Assembly: GCF_015999245.1 (NCBI RefSeq)
Contig: NZ_JAEAMR010000003.1
Span: 553,671-617,670 of the forward strand
DNA: 64,000 bases
Origin: Streptomyces sp. AV19
Lineage (GTDB): Bacteria > Actinomycetota > Actinomycetes > Streptomycetales > Streptomycetaceae
Direction: 5' to 3'
Both the position numbers and the translations under genes were made by a program. Under the pieces are notes generated by a model. That model saw only the letters and a list, made by a program, of their open reading frames with translations. It ran no database searches and had not been told where the DNA came from. Of this stretch, positions 36,555 to 44,934 are shown piece by piece; the first letter of the stretch is position 1; each line of letters starts with the position of its first letter.

Positions 36555-37979
36555 ATGACGGAAAACAGGGTCAATTCCATGCCGGTCTCCGGCGCCGACC
36601 TGCATCTCGAGCTCTCGGGCGGGGGCAGCCGCAGGGCCCGGCTGACCCGCGCCCTGCGCGAGGCGGTCCGGGAGGGCCGGCTCGCGCCCGGCACCCGGCT
36701 GCCGCCCTACCGTTCCCTCGCGACCGACCTCGGCCTGGCCCGCAACACCGTGGCCGAGGCGTACGCCGAACTCGTCGCCGAGGGCTGGCTGGTGGCCCGG
36801 CAGGGCTCCGGGACGAGCGTCGCGCCCCGGGCCGCGGCCCGGGTGCCCCGGCCGCGGCAGGTCCGTACCGCACCCGCGCCGCGGCCGGCCCTCAGCCTGG
36901 TGCAGGGGCAGCCGGACGCCGGGTCGTTCCCGCGCGCGGCCTGGGCCGCTGCGGCCCGGCGGGCACTGAACGCCGCTCCCAACGAGGCGTTCGGCCCGGG
37001 CGATCCGCGCGGCCGTCCCGAACTGCGGCGGGCGCTGGCCGACTACCTCGGACGGGCCCGCGGAGTGCGTACCGACCCGGAACGCATCGTCGTGTGCGCC
37101 GGGTTCGCGCACGCGCTGCGGCTGCTGTCCGGCGCAGGCGGTCCGCTGCGCGGCACGCTCGCCGTCGAGGCGTACGGCCTGCCGTTCCACCGGTCGATCC
37201 TGACCGGCGCCGGGCTGCGCACGCTGCCGCTTCCCGTGGACGAACACGGCGCCCGCACCGACCTGTTGGCGGGCGCCAAGGACGTGCGGGCGGCGCTGCT
37301 CACCCCGGCGCACCAGTTCCCGACCGGCGGACCGCTGGACCCGCGCCGCCGGGCGACGGCCGTCGACTGGGCGCGGGCGGGCAGCGGGCGGATCCTGCTG
37401 GAGGACGACTACGACGGGGAGTTCCGCTACGACCGCCAGCCCGTCGGCGCGGTCCAGGGCCTCGACCCCGAGCGGGTGGTCTACCTCGGGTCGGTCAGCA
37501 AGAGCCTCTCGCCCGCGGTGCGGGTGGGCTGGATGGTGCTCCCGGGGCATCTGGTGGACGACGTCCTCGCGCTCAAGGGCGAGCGGGAGGCCTGGACCGG
37601 GGTCACGGACCAGCTGGCGCTCGCGGACTTCCTCGACTCCGGGGCGTACGACCGCCACGTGCGCCGGATGCGCCAGCACTACCGCGACCGCCGGGACCGG
37701 CTCGTCGCCCTGCTCGCCGAACACGCCCCGCATCTCGGGGTGTCGGGGATCGCGGCCGGGCTGCACGCCGTCCTCCGGCTGCCGCCCGGCACGGAGGCGT
37801 CCGTCGTCCGGGCGGCGGCGCGGCGTGGGCTGGCCCTGGAGGGGCTCGCGCCGTACCGCCACCCGGAGAGCACCGATGAGGCGTACGACGGCCTGGTCAT
37901 CGGCTATGCGACGCCGTCCGACCACACCTTCGCGAGCGCGCTGGACGTGCTGTGCCGGACGCTGCCGGCTCTGCCGTAA
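36555..37979 (+). CDS. MocR/PdxR-type regulator (GntR plus aminotransferase)
   Basis: A 474-residue fusion. The N-terminal GntR winged helix is SLATDLGLARNTVAEAYAELVAEGWLVARQGSGT. The C-terminal fold-type I aminotransferase-like domain has the PLP Lys in YLGSVSKSLSPAVRVGW and ILLEDDYDGEFRYDR. MocR proteins sense PLP or amino-acid adducts. No pdxST genes are adjacent, so the target is more likely the divergent AhpD-like gene. The start ATG 36555 is 8 nt after TAGGGT. Confidence 0.9.
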   Translation: MTENRVNSMPVSGADLHLELSGGGSRRARLTRALREAVREGRLAPGTRLPPYRSLATDLGLARNTVAEAYAELVAEGWLVARQGSGTSVAPRAAARVPRPRQVRTAPAPRPALSLVQGQPDAGSFPRAAWAAAARRALNAAPNEAFGPGDPRGRPELRRALADYLGRARGVRTDPERIVVCAGFAHALRLLSGAGGPLRGTLAVEAYGLPFHRSILTGAGLRTLPLPVDEHGARTDLLAGAKDVRAALLTPAHQFPTGGPLDPRRRATAVDWARAGSGRILLEDDYDGEFRYDRQPVGAVQGLDPERVVYLGSVSKSLSPAVRVGWMVLPGHLVDDVLALKGEREAWTGVTDQLALADFLDSGAYDRHVRRMRQHYRDRRDRLVALLAEHAPHLGVSGIAAGLHAVLRLPPGTEASVVRAAARRGLALEGLAPYRHPESTDEAYDGLVIGYATPSDHTFASALDVLCRTLPALP

Positions 37980-38043
37980 CGGTTCTTCCGCCGTGGCCGT
38001 TTTTTGCGGGCGCGTTCGTGGCCTGTTGATCTACGGTGCCCGG

Positions 38044-39426
38044 ATGAACAGCGCACACGAGGACTTCACCGCTCTGCTGCCCGCGACCCGCCGGGCTCTG
38101 CTGCACCGCGTCGCCACCACCCAGGCCGAGGGGCGTGCGCCGTCCCTGGTGGCGGCCGTGGTGCGGGAGGGACGCACGGTGTGGTCCGCCGGGCGGGGCG
38201 AGGTGGCCGGCGCCGCGCCGGACCCCGGGGCGACGCAGTACCGCATCGGCTCGCTCACCAAGTCCCTGGTCGCCGTGGCCGTCCTGCGGCTGCGCGACGA
38301 GGGCCTGCTCGACCTCGGCGACCCGCTCGGCAAGCACCTGGAGACGGCGGAGGGCGCCGACGCGACCGTCGCCCAGCTGCTCGCGCACAGCTCCGGACTG
38401 GCCGCCGAGGCGCGCGGGCCCTGGTGGGAGCGCACGGACGGGGCCCTGCGCCCCGAGCCCGCCGACCTCTTCGGCGACCGTCCGCGACCGCATCCGGCGG
38501 GCCGGGTGCACCACTACTCCAACCCCGGGTACGCGCTGCTCGGCGCGCTCGTCGAACGGCTGCGGGGCGAGCCCTGGTACGAGGTCCTGCGCCGGGAGGT
38601 GCTGCTGCCGCTCGGCATGGGGCGCACGACGTACGGTCCCGAGGCCCCGCACGCGGACGGGTGGGCCGTGCACCCCTGGGCGGACGCGCTGCTGCCCGAA
38701 CCGGCCGCGGACACCGGCCTGATGGCGCCCGCCGGGCAGCTGTGGTCGACGGCCTCGGACCTCGCCCGCTTCGCCGCGTTCCTGCTGGACGGCGACGAGC
38801 GGGTGCTGTCCGCCGCGACGCTGGCGGAGATGCGGCGGCCGGCGGTGGAGCCGCAGGGTCCGGACTGGTCCCTTTCGTACGGCCTCGGCCTCCAACTGCT
38901 CCGCCGCGACGGGCGGGTCCTGGTCGGCCACACCGGCTCGATGCCCGGCTTCGTCGGCGCGCTCTGGGCGAGCCCGGACGACAGGATCGCCGCCGTCGCC
39001 CTCGCCAACCGGACGTCCATGGGGCCGCTGGTCCCGCTCACCGCCGATCTGGTGGGCACCGTCGCCGATGCGGAGCCTCGCATTCCGGAGGTCTGGCGGC
39101 CGGCCGGGGACGTGGCGCCGGAGCTGCTGGAGATCGCCGGGCCCTGGTACTGGGGCGCCCTGCCGTTCGCGCTGCGGATCCGCGCGGGCCGGGTCCTCGA
39201 CCTGACGCCGCTGGGCGACGGCGGCCGCGCCGCGCGCTTCGCGCCCGGGCCGGACGGGACGTGGACCGGGCTCGACGGCTACTACGCGGGCGAGCCGCTC
39301 ACCGTCGTCCGGCGCGCGGACGGCGGCGTGAGCCACCTGGACATCGGCACCTTCGTCCTGACCCGCGAGCCCTACGAGCGCGGCGGCGCCGTGCCCGGCG
39401 GGGTGGACGAGGGCGGCTGGCGCTGA
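38044..39426 (+). CDS. Serine beta-lactamase-like hydrolase (class C fold)
   Basis: A 460-residue cytoplasmic protein with the class C beta-lactamase/esterase fold. The SxxK motif is RIGSLTKSLVA (Ser about residue 75), YxN is HHYSNPGYALLG, and the third motif is HTG in VGHTGSMPGF. A C-terminal lipocalin-like extension (about 355-460) follows, as in Pab87-type peptidases. There is no signal peptide, so resistance to beta-lactams is unlikely; D-amino-acid or ester hydrolysis is more probable. ATG 38044 follows TACGGT by 6 nt. Confidence 0.87.
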   Translation: MNSAHEDFTALLPATRRALLHRVATTQAEGRAPSLVAAVVREGRTVWSAGRGEVAGAAPDPGATQYRIGSLTKSLVAVAVLRLRDEGLLDLGDPLGKHLETAEGADATVAQLLAHSSGLAAEARGPWWERTDGALRPEPADLFGDRPRPHPAGRVHHYSNPGYALLGALVERLRGEPWYEVLRREVLLPLGMGRTTYGPEAPHADGWAVHPWADALLPEPAADTGLMAPAGQLWSTASDLARFAAFLLDGDERVLSAATLAEMRRPAVEPQGPDWSLSYGLGLQLLRRDGRVLVGHTGSMPGFVGALWASPDDRIAAVALANRTSMGPLVPLTADLVGTVADAEPRIPEVWRPAGDVAPELLEIAGPWYWGALPFALRIRAGRVLDLTPLGDGGRAARFAPGPDGTWTGLDGYYAGEPLTVVRRADGGVSHLDIGTFVLTREPYERGGAVPGGVDEGGWR

Positions 39427-39526
39427 CCGGGACCCGGCCCGTGGGGGCGGCGTAGGGTCGGGGCGGAGACTGGCGGCGCCGGGACGCGGCGCGACTGCAT
39501 TTTGACCTTGCACCTTGGAAGGCACC

Positions 39527-40654
39527 GTGACTGCGAACACCGCACCGGCCCTGCTCGACCTCGCGCCGATGGGCGCCGAGCACTTCGCCCGCATCGAGGA
39601 CAAGATCGCCGCGCTGATGCGCACGCGCGAGACCGTCGTCACGATGCAGGGCGAGGCCCTGCTGCCGCTGGAGGCGTGCATCCGCTCGGCCGTGCGCCCC
39701 GGCAGCACCGCGCTCAACGTGGTCACCGGGCCGTACGGCGAGACGTTCGGCGGCTGGCTGCGGTCCTGCGGGGCGGAGGTGGTCACCGTGGCGGCGCCCT
39801 TCAGCGGGGCGGTGAGCCCGGACGAGATCGCCGCCGCGCTGCGGGCGAACCCGGCGATCGACTTCGTCAGCCTCGTCCACGCGGAGGCGGCGACCGGCAA
39901 CACCAATCCCGTGGCGGAGATCGGGCGGGTCGTGCGCGAGCACGGCGCCCTGCTGATGCTCGACGCGGTCGCCTCCGTCGCGGCCGAGCCGCTGCTCACG
40001 GACGAGTGGGGCGTGGACCTCTGCGTCATCGGCGGGCAGAAGGCGATGGCCGGTCCGGCGGGGGTGTCCGTGGTGTCCGTCAGCGGCCGCGCCTGGGAGC
40101 GGATCGCCGCCAACGAGGCGGCGCCGCGCCGCTCGTACCTGTCCCTGCTGGACTGGAAGGAGCGCTGGCTCGACGGCGGCCGCGCGGTGCTGCCGCACGC
40201 GCCCGCGCAACTGGAGATGCTGGCCCTGGAGCAGGCCGCCGACCGCATCGCGGCGGACGGCCTGGACGCGGTGATCGCCCGGCACCGGGCGGCGCGGGGC
40301 GCCGTGCGGGCGGGGGTCCGGGCGCTGGGCGGTCTCACGCCGTACGTCGTGCGGCGTGAGGACGCCGCTCCGGCCGCGACGACGCTGCGGGCGCCGGACG
40401 GGGTCGACGCCCGCGACGTCGTCGCCGCGGCGCTGGCGGCCGACCCGTCCGTCCCGGTCCAGGCGGGCGGCGGGGCCCTGGCGAAGGAGATGATCCGCGT
40501 CAACCACTACGGGATGGCTGCGGACCGGGGGATCGTGCTGGCGTCGCTGGCGGCGCTGGGGGCGGGGCTGCGGGGGCTTGGTGTGGGTGGGGTGGATGTT
40601 GAGGGGGCTGTGGTGGCTGGTGGGGTGGAGTGGGATGTGGTGATTGGGGGGTGA
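39527..40654 (+). CDS. Class V aminotransferase (alanine-glyoxylate/pyridoxamine-pyruvate type)
   Basis: A 375-residue PLP enzyme. Motifs are TGPYGETFGGWL, SLVHAEAATGNTNPVAEI, MLDAVASVAAEPL and the PLP Lys in CVIGGQKAMAGPAGVSVVS. The substrate may be alanine, serine or an aminophosphonate. GTG 39527 has GGAAGG 4 nt upstream. Codon use changes sharply near the 3' end (from about 40570): the last 25 or so codons (GVGGVDVEGAVVAGGVEWDV...) use G/T-rich codons and merge with the G-rich non-coding DNA that follows, suggesting 3' erosion or extension. Confidence 0.87.
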   Translation: MTANTAPALLDLAPMGAEHFARIEDKIAALMRTRETVVTMQGEALLPLEACIRSAVRPGSTALNVVTGPYGETFGGWLRSCGAEVVTVAAPFSGAVSPDEIAAALRANPAIDFVSLVHAEAATGNTNPVAEIGRVVREHGALLMLDAVASVAAEPLLTDEWGVDLCVIGGQKAMAGPAGVSVVSVSGRAWERIAANEAAPRRSYLSLLDWKERWLDGGRAVLPHAPAQLEMLALEQAADRIAADGLDAVIARHRAARGAVRAGVRALGGLTPYVVRREDAAPAATTLRAPDGVDARDVVAAALAADPSVPVQAGGGALAKEMIRVNHYGMAADRGIVLASLAALGAGLRGLGVGGVDVEGAVVAGGVEWDVVIGG

Positions 40655-40850
40655 GTTGGGGGGTGGGCTGGATGGGCCTGTTGGGCCTGTTGGTTCGGTT
40701 GGCTGGCCGGTTGGGGCGGCTGGGCGGGGTGGCTTCGGCGGTGGGCTGATGCGTCCGGGGGGCGGGCCGGTGTAGCGGGTTTGCGGGGGCCGTGGGGGCC
40801 GCGGTCGGGGCGTTGCGTGGGTGCGCGGCGTTTCGGCTGCGGTTTTTTTG
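40655..40850 (+). other. G/T-skewed non-coding DNA
   Basis: This gene-free stretch has a plus strand very rich in G and T (runs such as GGTTGGGGCGGC, TTGGGCCTGTTGG) and poor in A. It continues the skewed tail of the aminotransferase gene and could form G-quadruplexes. No gene or promoter is seen. Confidence 0.6.
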
Positions 40851-41190
40851 TTTGCCCCGGACCCGCCCTTTCACCGTTTCCCCGGGGCAAGCCCCCGGCC
40901 CCCGGACCCCGGCCCCCGGACCCCGGACCCCAGACCCCGGACCCCAGACCCCGGGTCGCGCGACGGGCGGGGGCTCCGCCCCCTGCACCCCGGGCGGGGC
41001 TTCGCCCCTGCACCCCCATGGGGCTACCACCCCTCTGGCCTCCGCGGGGCTTCGCCCTGCGCCCTCGCGGGGATACTGGGCAACTCGCCACCGGCGACCG
41101 GGTGTTCGCCCTTCGCCCTCGTCCTCGCAGAGCTACCCCTCTGGGTCGCAGAGCTACCCCTCTGGGCCGCGGGGCTACCCCCTCTGGGCC
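40851..41190 (+). repeat. Dispersed intergenic repeat, copy 3, with tandem arrays
   Basis: The core TTTGCCCCGGACCCGCCCTTTCACCGTTTC occupies 40851-40880 in two parts. It is followed by CCCCGGA-type tandem units (about 40892-40950), then GGCTTCGCCC/GGCTCCGCCC motifs. At 41127-41190 there are three tandem units of 21-22 bp, GCAGAGCTACCCCTCTGGG plus two bases. The open frames here give repetitive, low-complexity translations and are not considered genes. Confidence 0.7.
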
Positions 41191-41670
41191 CTGCTGGGGC
41201 TCCGCCGCCTGCACTCTGCCGGGGGTCCGCTCCAGGCGCGGCCTTTTCGGGGCTCCGCCCCGCGCTCCTCCGGCTGCGGCCCTGGGCCTTGCCGGGAGCT
41301 CCGCCCTTGGCCCTCGCGTTCCGGGGCTCCGCCCCCGGCCCCGTATCGCGGCTTCGCCGCTCGTCCTCAAGCGCCGGACGGGCTGGATTCGCTCCCCGGC
41401 GCGGAACCCGGCAACGCGGCTGTGCCGCGTTCGTCCTCGAACTCCCCCTCGAACTCCCCGGAGGGGGCAGCCCCGGACAGGGGAAGCGCCCCCAGCCTCG
41501 GAATCCGGTTCCGGGCCCGAAAACCAGCCTGTCCGGCGCTTGAGGACAACAACGCGGAGCGCAGTTCCGGGGCCCAGGGGGCGGAGCCCCGGTCAACGCG
41601 GCGAAGCCGCGCTGCAGATCTGGGCAAAGCCCAGCAGAAATGATGAAAGAGCGGGAATAGGGCAAATCCC
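41191..41670. repeat. GGCTCCGCCCC-rich mosaic repeat and inverted copy 4
   Basis: A succession of GGGGCTCCGCC / GGCTTCGCC motifs continues the non-coding region. The end (41594-41665) contains the CAACGCGGC-GAA hairpin and a diverged, inverted copy of the CCCTTTCACCGTTTC core, so the whole 40.85-41.67 kb stretch is flanked by opposite copies of one repeat. Confidence 0.55.
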
Positions 41671-41750
41671 TCCCACCCCCACCCCATCCCCACCCCTAGA
41701 ATCGGAACCACCACCCCGCTTGCCCCACCCACCCCCGGAGCCCCGCCCCC

Positions 41751-42539
41751 ATGCCGCGGAACGCCACCCCCACCACACCCCCCGCCCCCCTCCGCTCCGA
41801 CGCCCGGCGCAACCGGCAGAGCATCCTCCAGGCGGCCCGATCCGCCTTCGAGGAAGAGGGGTTGGGGGTCCCGCTGGGAGAGATCGCCCGGCGTGCCGGT
41901 GTCGGTGCGGGCACCGTCTACCGGCATTTCCCTTCCAAAGACGCCCTGTTCAGGGCAACGGTCGTGGACAGGGTCCGGCTTTTCACCGACACCGCAAGGG
42001 AGTTGGCGGACGCAGAGGACCCGGGAAAGGTCTTCTTCCGCTACCTCGCCTCTGTCGTCCGGCTCTCCGCCCGCAACAAGGGTCTGTGCGACGCCCTGGA
42101 GGCCGGCGCGGAGGGCCGCTTCACCCCCTCGCCGGCCGTCGAGCGCGACTTCCGTGAGGCCCTGGACACCCTGCTCACCAGGGCCCAACAGGCAGGCGCA
42201 GTACGGAAGGACGTGTCGATCGACGACGTGATGGCCCTGCTCCTCGGCTGCCTCGCCATGGAGCAGCGGGGGAACGCGCCCGGCCGCTTGACCGCGCTCG
42301 TGTGCGACGGACTCCGGCCGGGTCGCAACGTGACGAAACTTCCCCCGAGACCCCCGAGAGCCCAGAAAAGGCGTGACGAAACGCGTTGCGCCGTCTGCGG
42401 CGGCCCACTGGCACCCGCCCGCACCGGCCGTCCGGCCCGTTACTGCGGCGCCCTCTGCCGCCAGAAGGCGTACAGGTCGCGCACCGGATCAAAGGCGTCA
42501 GTGTCAGCGTCAGAAGTGGTACTTGAACCCGAGGTGTGA
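41751..42539 (+). CDS. TetR family regulator with C-terminal zinc-finger-like tail
   Basis: A 262-residue protein. The N-terminal TetR helix-turn-helix is VPLGEIARRAGVGAGTVYRHFPSKDALF and the ligand domain runs to about residue 195. The unusual C-terminal extension contains RCAVCGGPLAPARTG followed by ARYCGALCRQKAYRSR, a CxxC...CxxxC set likely to bind zinc or act as a redox switch. A TAGAAT box at 41697-41702 may be its -10. Its 3' end overlaps the convergent GNAT gene by 30 bp. Confidence 0.88.
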   Translation: MPRNATPTTPPAPLRSDARRNRQSILQAARSAFEEEGLGVPLGEIARRAGVGAGTVYRHFPSKDALFRATVVDRVRLFTDTARELADAEDPGKVFFRYLASVVRLSARNKGLCDALEAGAEGRFTPSPAVERDFREALDTLLTRAQQAGAVRKDVSIDDVMALLLGCLAMEQRGNAPGRLTALVCDGLRPGRNVTKLPPRPPRAQKRRDETRCAVCGGPLAPARTGRPARYCGALCRQKAYRSRTGSKASVSASEVVLEPEV

Positions 42540-42962
42540 CGCCTCGAACCCCAGCCGCTCGTAGAACCGGTGCGCATCCATCCGCGTCGCGTCCGAGCTG
42601 AGCTGGAGCAGTACGCAGTCCAGGCGCCGGGCCTCCGCCAGGGCCCACCGCATCAGCCGGCTGCCCAGCCCCTTGCCGCGCTCGTCCGCGTGCACGCGCA
42701 CCGCCTCGACGAGCGCCCGCCGGGCGCCGCGCCGTGAGAGGCCGGGGATGACGGTGAGCTGCAAGGTGCCTATGGGGCGGTCGCCGCGCACGGCGACGAT
42801 CAGTTGCTGGTGGGGATCGGCGTCGATCGCGGCGAAGGCCGCGCGGTAGGGCGCCGGATCCTCCGGCGTCTCGCGGCGCGCGCCGAGCGGGTCGTCGGCC
42901 AGCATGGCCACGATGGCGGGAAGGTCGTCGGCGGTCGCGCGCCGGATCTCGAAGTCGCTCAT
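42510..42962 (-). CDS. GNAT family N-acetyltransferase
   Basis: A 150-residue GNAT protein. The acetyl-CoA-binding motif A is VHADERGKGLGSRLMRWAL (R/Q-x-x-G-x-G/A), preceded by IGTLQLTVIPG, and motif B is DAHRFYERLGFEAS. The substrate is unknown. ATG 42962 follows a minus-strand TAGGGT (42975-42970) by 7 nt, so the mRNA is probably leaderless. It overlaps the convergent TetR gene by 30 bp, leaving no room for separate terminators. Confidence 0.9.
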   Translation of the reverse strand: MSDFEIRRATADDLPAIVAMLADDPLGARRETPEDPAPYRAAFAAIDADPHQQLIVAVRGDRPIGTLQLTVIPGLSRRGARRALVEAVRVHADERGKGLGSRLMRWALAEARRLDCVLLQLSSDATRMDAHRFYERLGFEASHLGFKYHF

Positions 42963-42993
42963 GACCGGGACCCTACGCGCGCGACCCCGCCGT

Positions 42994-43455
42994 TCACGAG
43001 GCCGGAGCGAGAGATTCCACCGCGGCGACGAGGGGCGCCAACTCGGGCCGCGCGGACGCCTCCTTGAGCGCCTCGTACAGCGCCGCGTCGTTCGTCGGAC
43101 GGGCCTCGGCCAGCAGCGCGAGGCCGGCCTCGGTGACGTCGGTGTAGATGCCGCGCCGGTCGGTGTCGCAGAGATAGCGGGTCAGCAGGCCGCGGTCCTC
43201 CAGCCGGTTGACCAGGCGGGTCGTGGCGCTCTGGCTGAGCACGACCGCGTCGGCCACCTCGTTCATCCGCAGGTGGCCGCCCTCTCCGCTGTGCTGGCGG
43301 CTGAGCACGTCCAGGACGGAGAACTCGCGCACGCTCAGGCCGTGGCCCGACTGGAGCGCCCGCTCGATGTGCGACTCGATGCGGCCGTGCAGCGCGGAGA
43401 GCGCGCACCAGCCCTGGGCCAGGCCTGCCAGTGCGGGATCCAGGGTGCGAGCCAT
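42994..43455 (-). CDS. MarR family regulator
   Basis: A 153-residue protein. The winged helix is RMNEVADAVVLSQSATTRLVNRLEDRGLLTR and the wing is CDTDRRGIYTDVTEAG. ATG 43455 has AAGGAGGG upstream. It is divergent from an MFS exporter whose promoter contains the CTTGCAAG palindrome (43537-43544) and other TGCAA half-sites, so it is the probable repressor of that pump. Confidence 0.9.
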   Translation of the reverse strand: MARTLDPALAGLAQGWCALSALHGRIESHIERALQSGHGLSVREFSVLDVLSRQHSGEGGHLRMNEVADAVVLSQSATTRLVNRLEDRGLLTRYLCDTDRRGIYTDVTEAGLALLAEARPTNDAALYEALKEASARPELAPLVAAVESLAPAS

Positions 43456-43523
43456 GGGTTTGCCCTCCTTCGCGATGTTTTCGCGGCGTTCGCCGTCCTC
43501 AGGGCTCAGGATAGCTCCCTGAT

Positions 43524-43568
43524 GCAATAGCCCGCGCTTGCAAGTAAGCGGCGTCTGCAATTATTGTG
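43524..43568. promoter_or_regulatory. MarR/MFS divergent operator-promoter
   Basis: The perfect palindrome CTTGCAAG (43537-43544) and further TGCAA elements (43523, 43556) lie between the MarR and MFS genes. TATTGT (43563-43568) may be the MFS -10, with TTGCAA as -35 (spacer 19). Confidence 0.5.
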
Positions 43569-43638
43569 AACGCCGGTAAGGCTCGCATGCACAGACGTGT
43601 GGCCGCGCCGGACAACCCCCGACCCAAGGACCCTCACC

Positions 43639-44865
43639 ATGCCCCTCGCCCTGCTGGCGCTCGCCATCGGCGCCTTCGGTATCGGCACGACCGAATTCGT
43701 CACCTCGGGCCTGCTCCCCGAGGTGGCCGAGGAGTTCGGCGTATCCGTCCCCACCGCCGGGTACCTGACCACCGGCTACGCGCTCGGCGTCGTCGTCGGC
43801 GCGCCGATCCTGGCGATCGTCGGGAGCCGGGTCTCCCGCAAGAAGATGCTGATCTCCCTGATGGGCCTGTTCACGGCCGGCAACGCGCTCTCGGCCGTGG
43901 CGCCCGTCTTCGGCGTGATGCTCGCCGGGCGGATCGTCGCCTCCCTCGCGCACGGCGCGTTCTTCGGCATCGGCGCGATCGTCGCCGCGGGGCTGGTCGC
44001 CCCGCAGAAGAAGGCGGCCGCCATCTCGATGATGTTCACCGGTCTGACGGTCTCCAACATCGTCGGCGTGCCCTTCGGCACGATGCTCGGCCAGAGCGCC
44101 GGCTGGCGCGTCACCTTCGGCGTCATCGCCGGCCTCGGACTGCTCGCGATGCTGGGCATAGCGACCCTCGTGCCGCGGCTGCCGATGCCCGAACGCACCC
44201 GCGTCAGCGGGGAGATGGCGGCCTTCCGCAACCCTCAGGTGCTGCTCGCGATGGCCATGACCGTCCTCGGCTTCGGCGGCGTCTTCACCCTGAGCACCTA
44301 CATGGCCCCGATCCTCACCGACGTCGTCGGTTACGCGTCGTCCTCGGTGACCTGGCTGCTCGTGCTGTTCGGCATCGGGATGTTCGCCGGCAACCTCGTC
44401 GGCGGCCGGCTCGCCGACCGGGCGCTGATGCCGTTGCTGCTCACGGGGCTCACCGGGCTCACCGTGACCCTCGCCCTGATGCCGCTCGCCACCCACAGCA
44501 AGGTCGCCACGGCCGTCGCCATCCCGTTGATCGGCGCCTTCGGCTTCGCGACGGTTCCGCCTCTGCAGAAGCGGGTGCTCGACCAGACCGCCGACGCCCC
44601 CACCCTCGCCTCGGCGGTCAACATCGGGGCGTTCAACCTGGGCAACGCCATCGCCGCCTGGCTCGGCGGCCTGGTCATCTCGGCAGGGTTCGGCTACCGG
44701 GTGCCCAACCTGGTCGGCGCGGGCATGGCGGCCGGTGCCCTCGTCCTCGCCGTGGTCTCCGCCGGACTGGAGCGGCGCACCGGCGACGGCACGCCGCGGC
44801 GCGGACGGATCGCGGCCCGCTCGACGGCCCCGGCCGGACAGGGCGCGGTGACCGCCGGGCGGTGA
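43639..44865 (+). CDS. MFS transporter (AraJ/YdhP-like efflux)
   Basis: A 408-residue protein with twelve hydrophobic segments, starting LLALAIGAFGIGTTEFVTSGLLPEVAEEFGVSVPTAG-type sequence that marks the DHA1 AraJ/ChlR drug-efflux branch. The motif A-like loop GSRVSRKKML follows helix 2. ATG 43639 has AAGGA 9 nt upstream. It probably exports a small toxic compound and is induced through the divergent MarR protein. Confidence 0.92.
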   Translation: MPLALLALAIGAFGIGTTEFVTSGLLPEVAEEFGVSVPTAGYLTTGYALGVVVGAPILAIVGSRVSRKKMLISLMGLFTAGNALSAVAPVFGVMLAGRIVASLAHGAFFGIGAIVAAGLVAPQKKAAAISMMFTGLTVSNIVGVPFGTMLGQSAGWRVTFGVIAGLGLLAMLGIATLVPRLPMPERTRVSGEMAAFRNPQVLLAMAMTVLGFGGVFTLSTYMAPILTDVVGYASSSVTWLLVLFGIGMFAGNLVGGRLADRALMPLLLTGLTGLTVTLALMPLATHSKVATAVAIPLIGAFGFATVPPLQKRVLDQTADAPTLASAVNIGAFNLGNAIAAWLGGLVISAGFGYRVPNLVGAGMAAGALVLAVVSAGLERRTGDGTPRRGRIAARSTAPAGQGAVTAGR

Positions 44866-44881
44866 CCGGAGTGACGTATGA

Positions 44882-44921
44882 GGCGGTGGGGCGCCCCTCG
44901 GGCGGGGCGCGCTCCACCGCC
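44882..44921 (+). terminator. MFS gene terminator
   Basis: GGCGGTGG (44882-44889) / CCACCGCC (44914-44921) with inner GCGCCCC (44891-44897) / GGGGCGC (44904-44910). The hairpin borders the -10 TACGCT (44922-44927) of the next gene. Confidence 0.75.
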
Positions 44922-44934
44922 TACGCTCGTTCCC

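Noticed and set aside
38044..39426. Beta-lactam resistance gene
   Set aside because: SxxK, YxN and HTG motifs are present, but there is no export signal and a lipocalin-like C-terminal domain suggests a different hydrolase.
40892..40975. CRISPR array
   Set aside because: The repeats are 7-21 bp, contiguous and without unique spacers; no cas genes are present.
40507..41665. Several open frames in both directions in the repeat region
   Set aside because: Translations consist of repeated Gly-Ala-Pro-Ser motifs from GGCTCCGCCCC units; no ribosome site, no domain, and frames exist on both strands.
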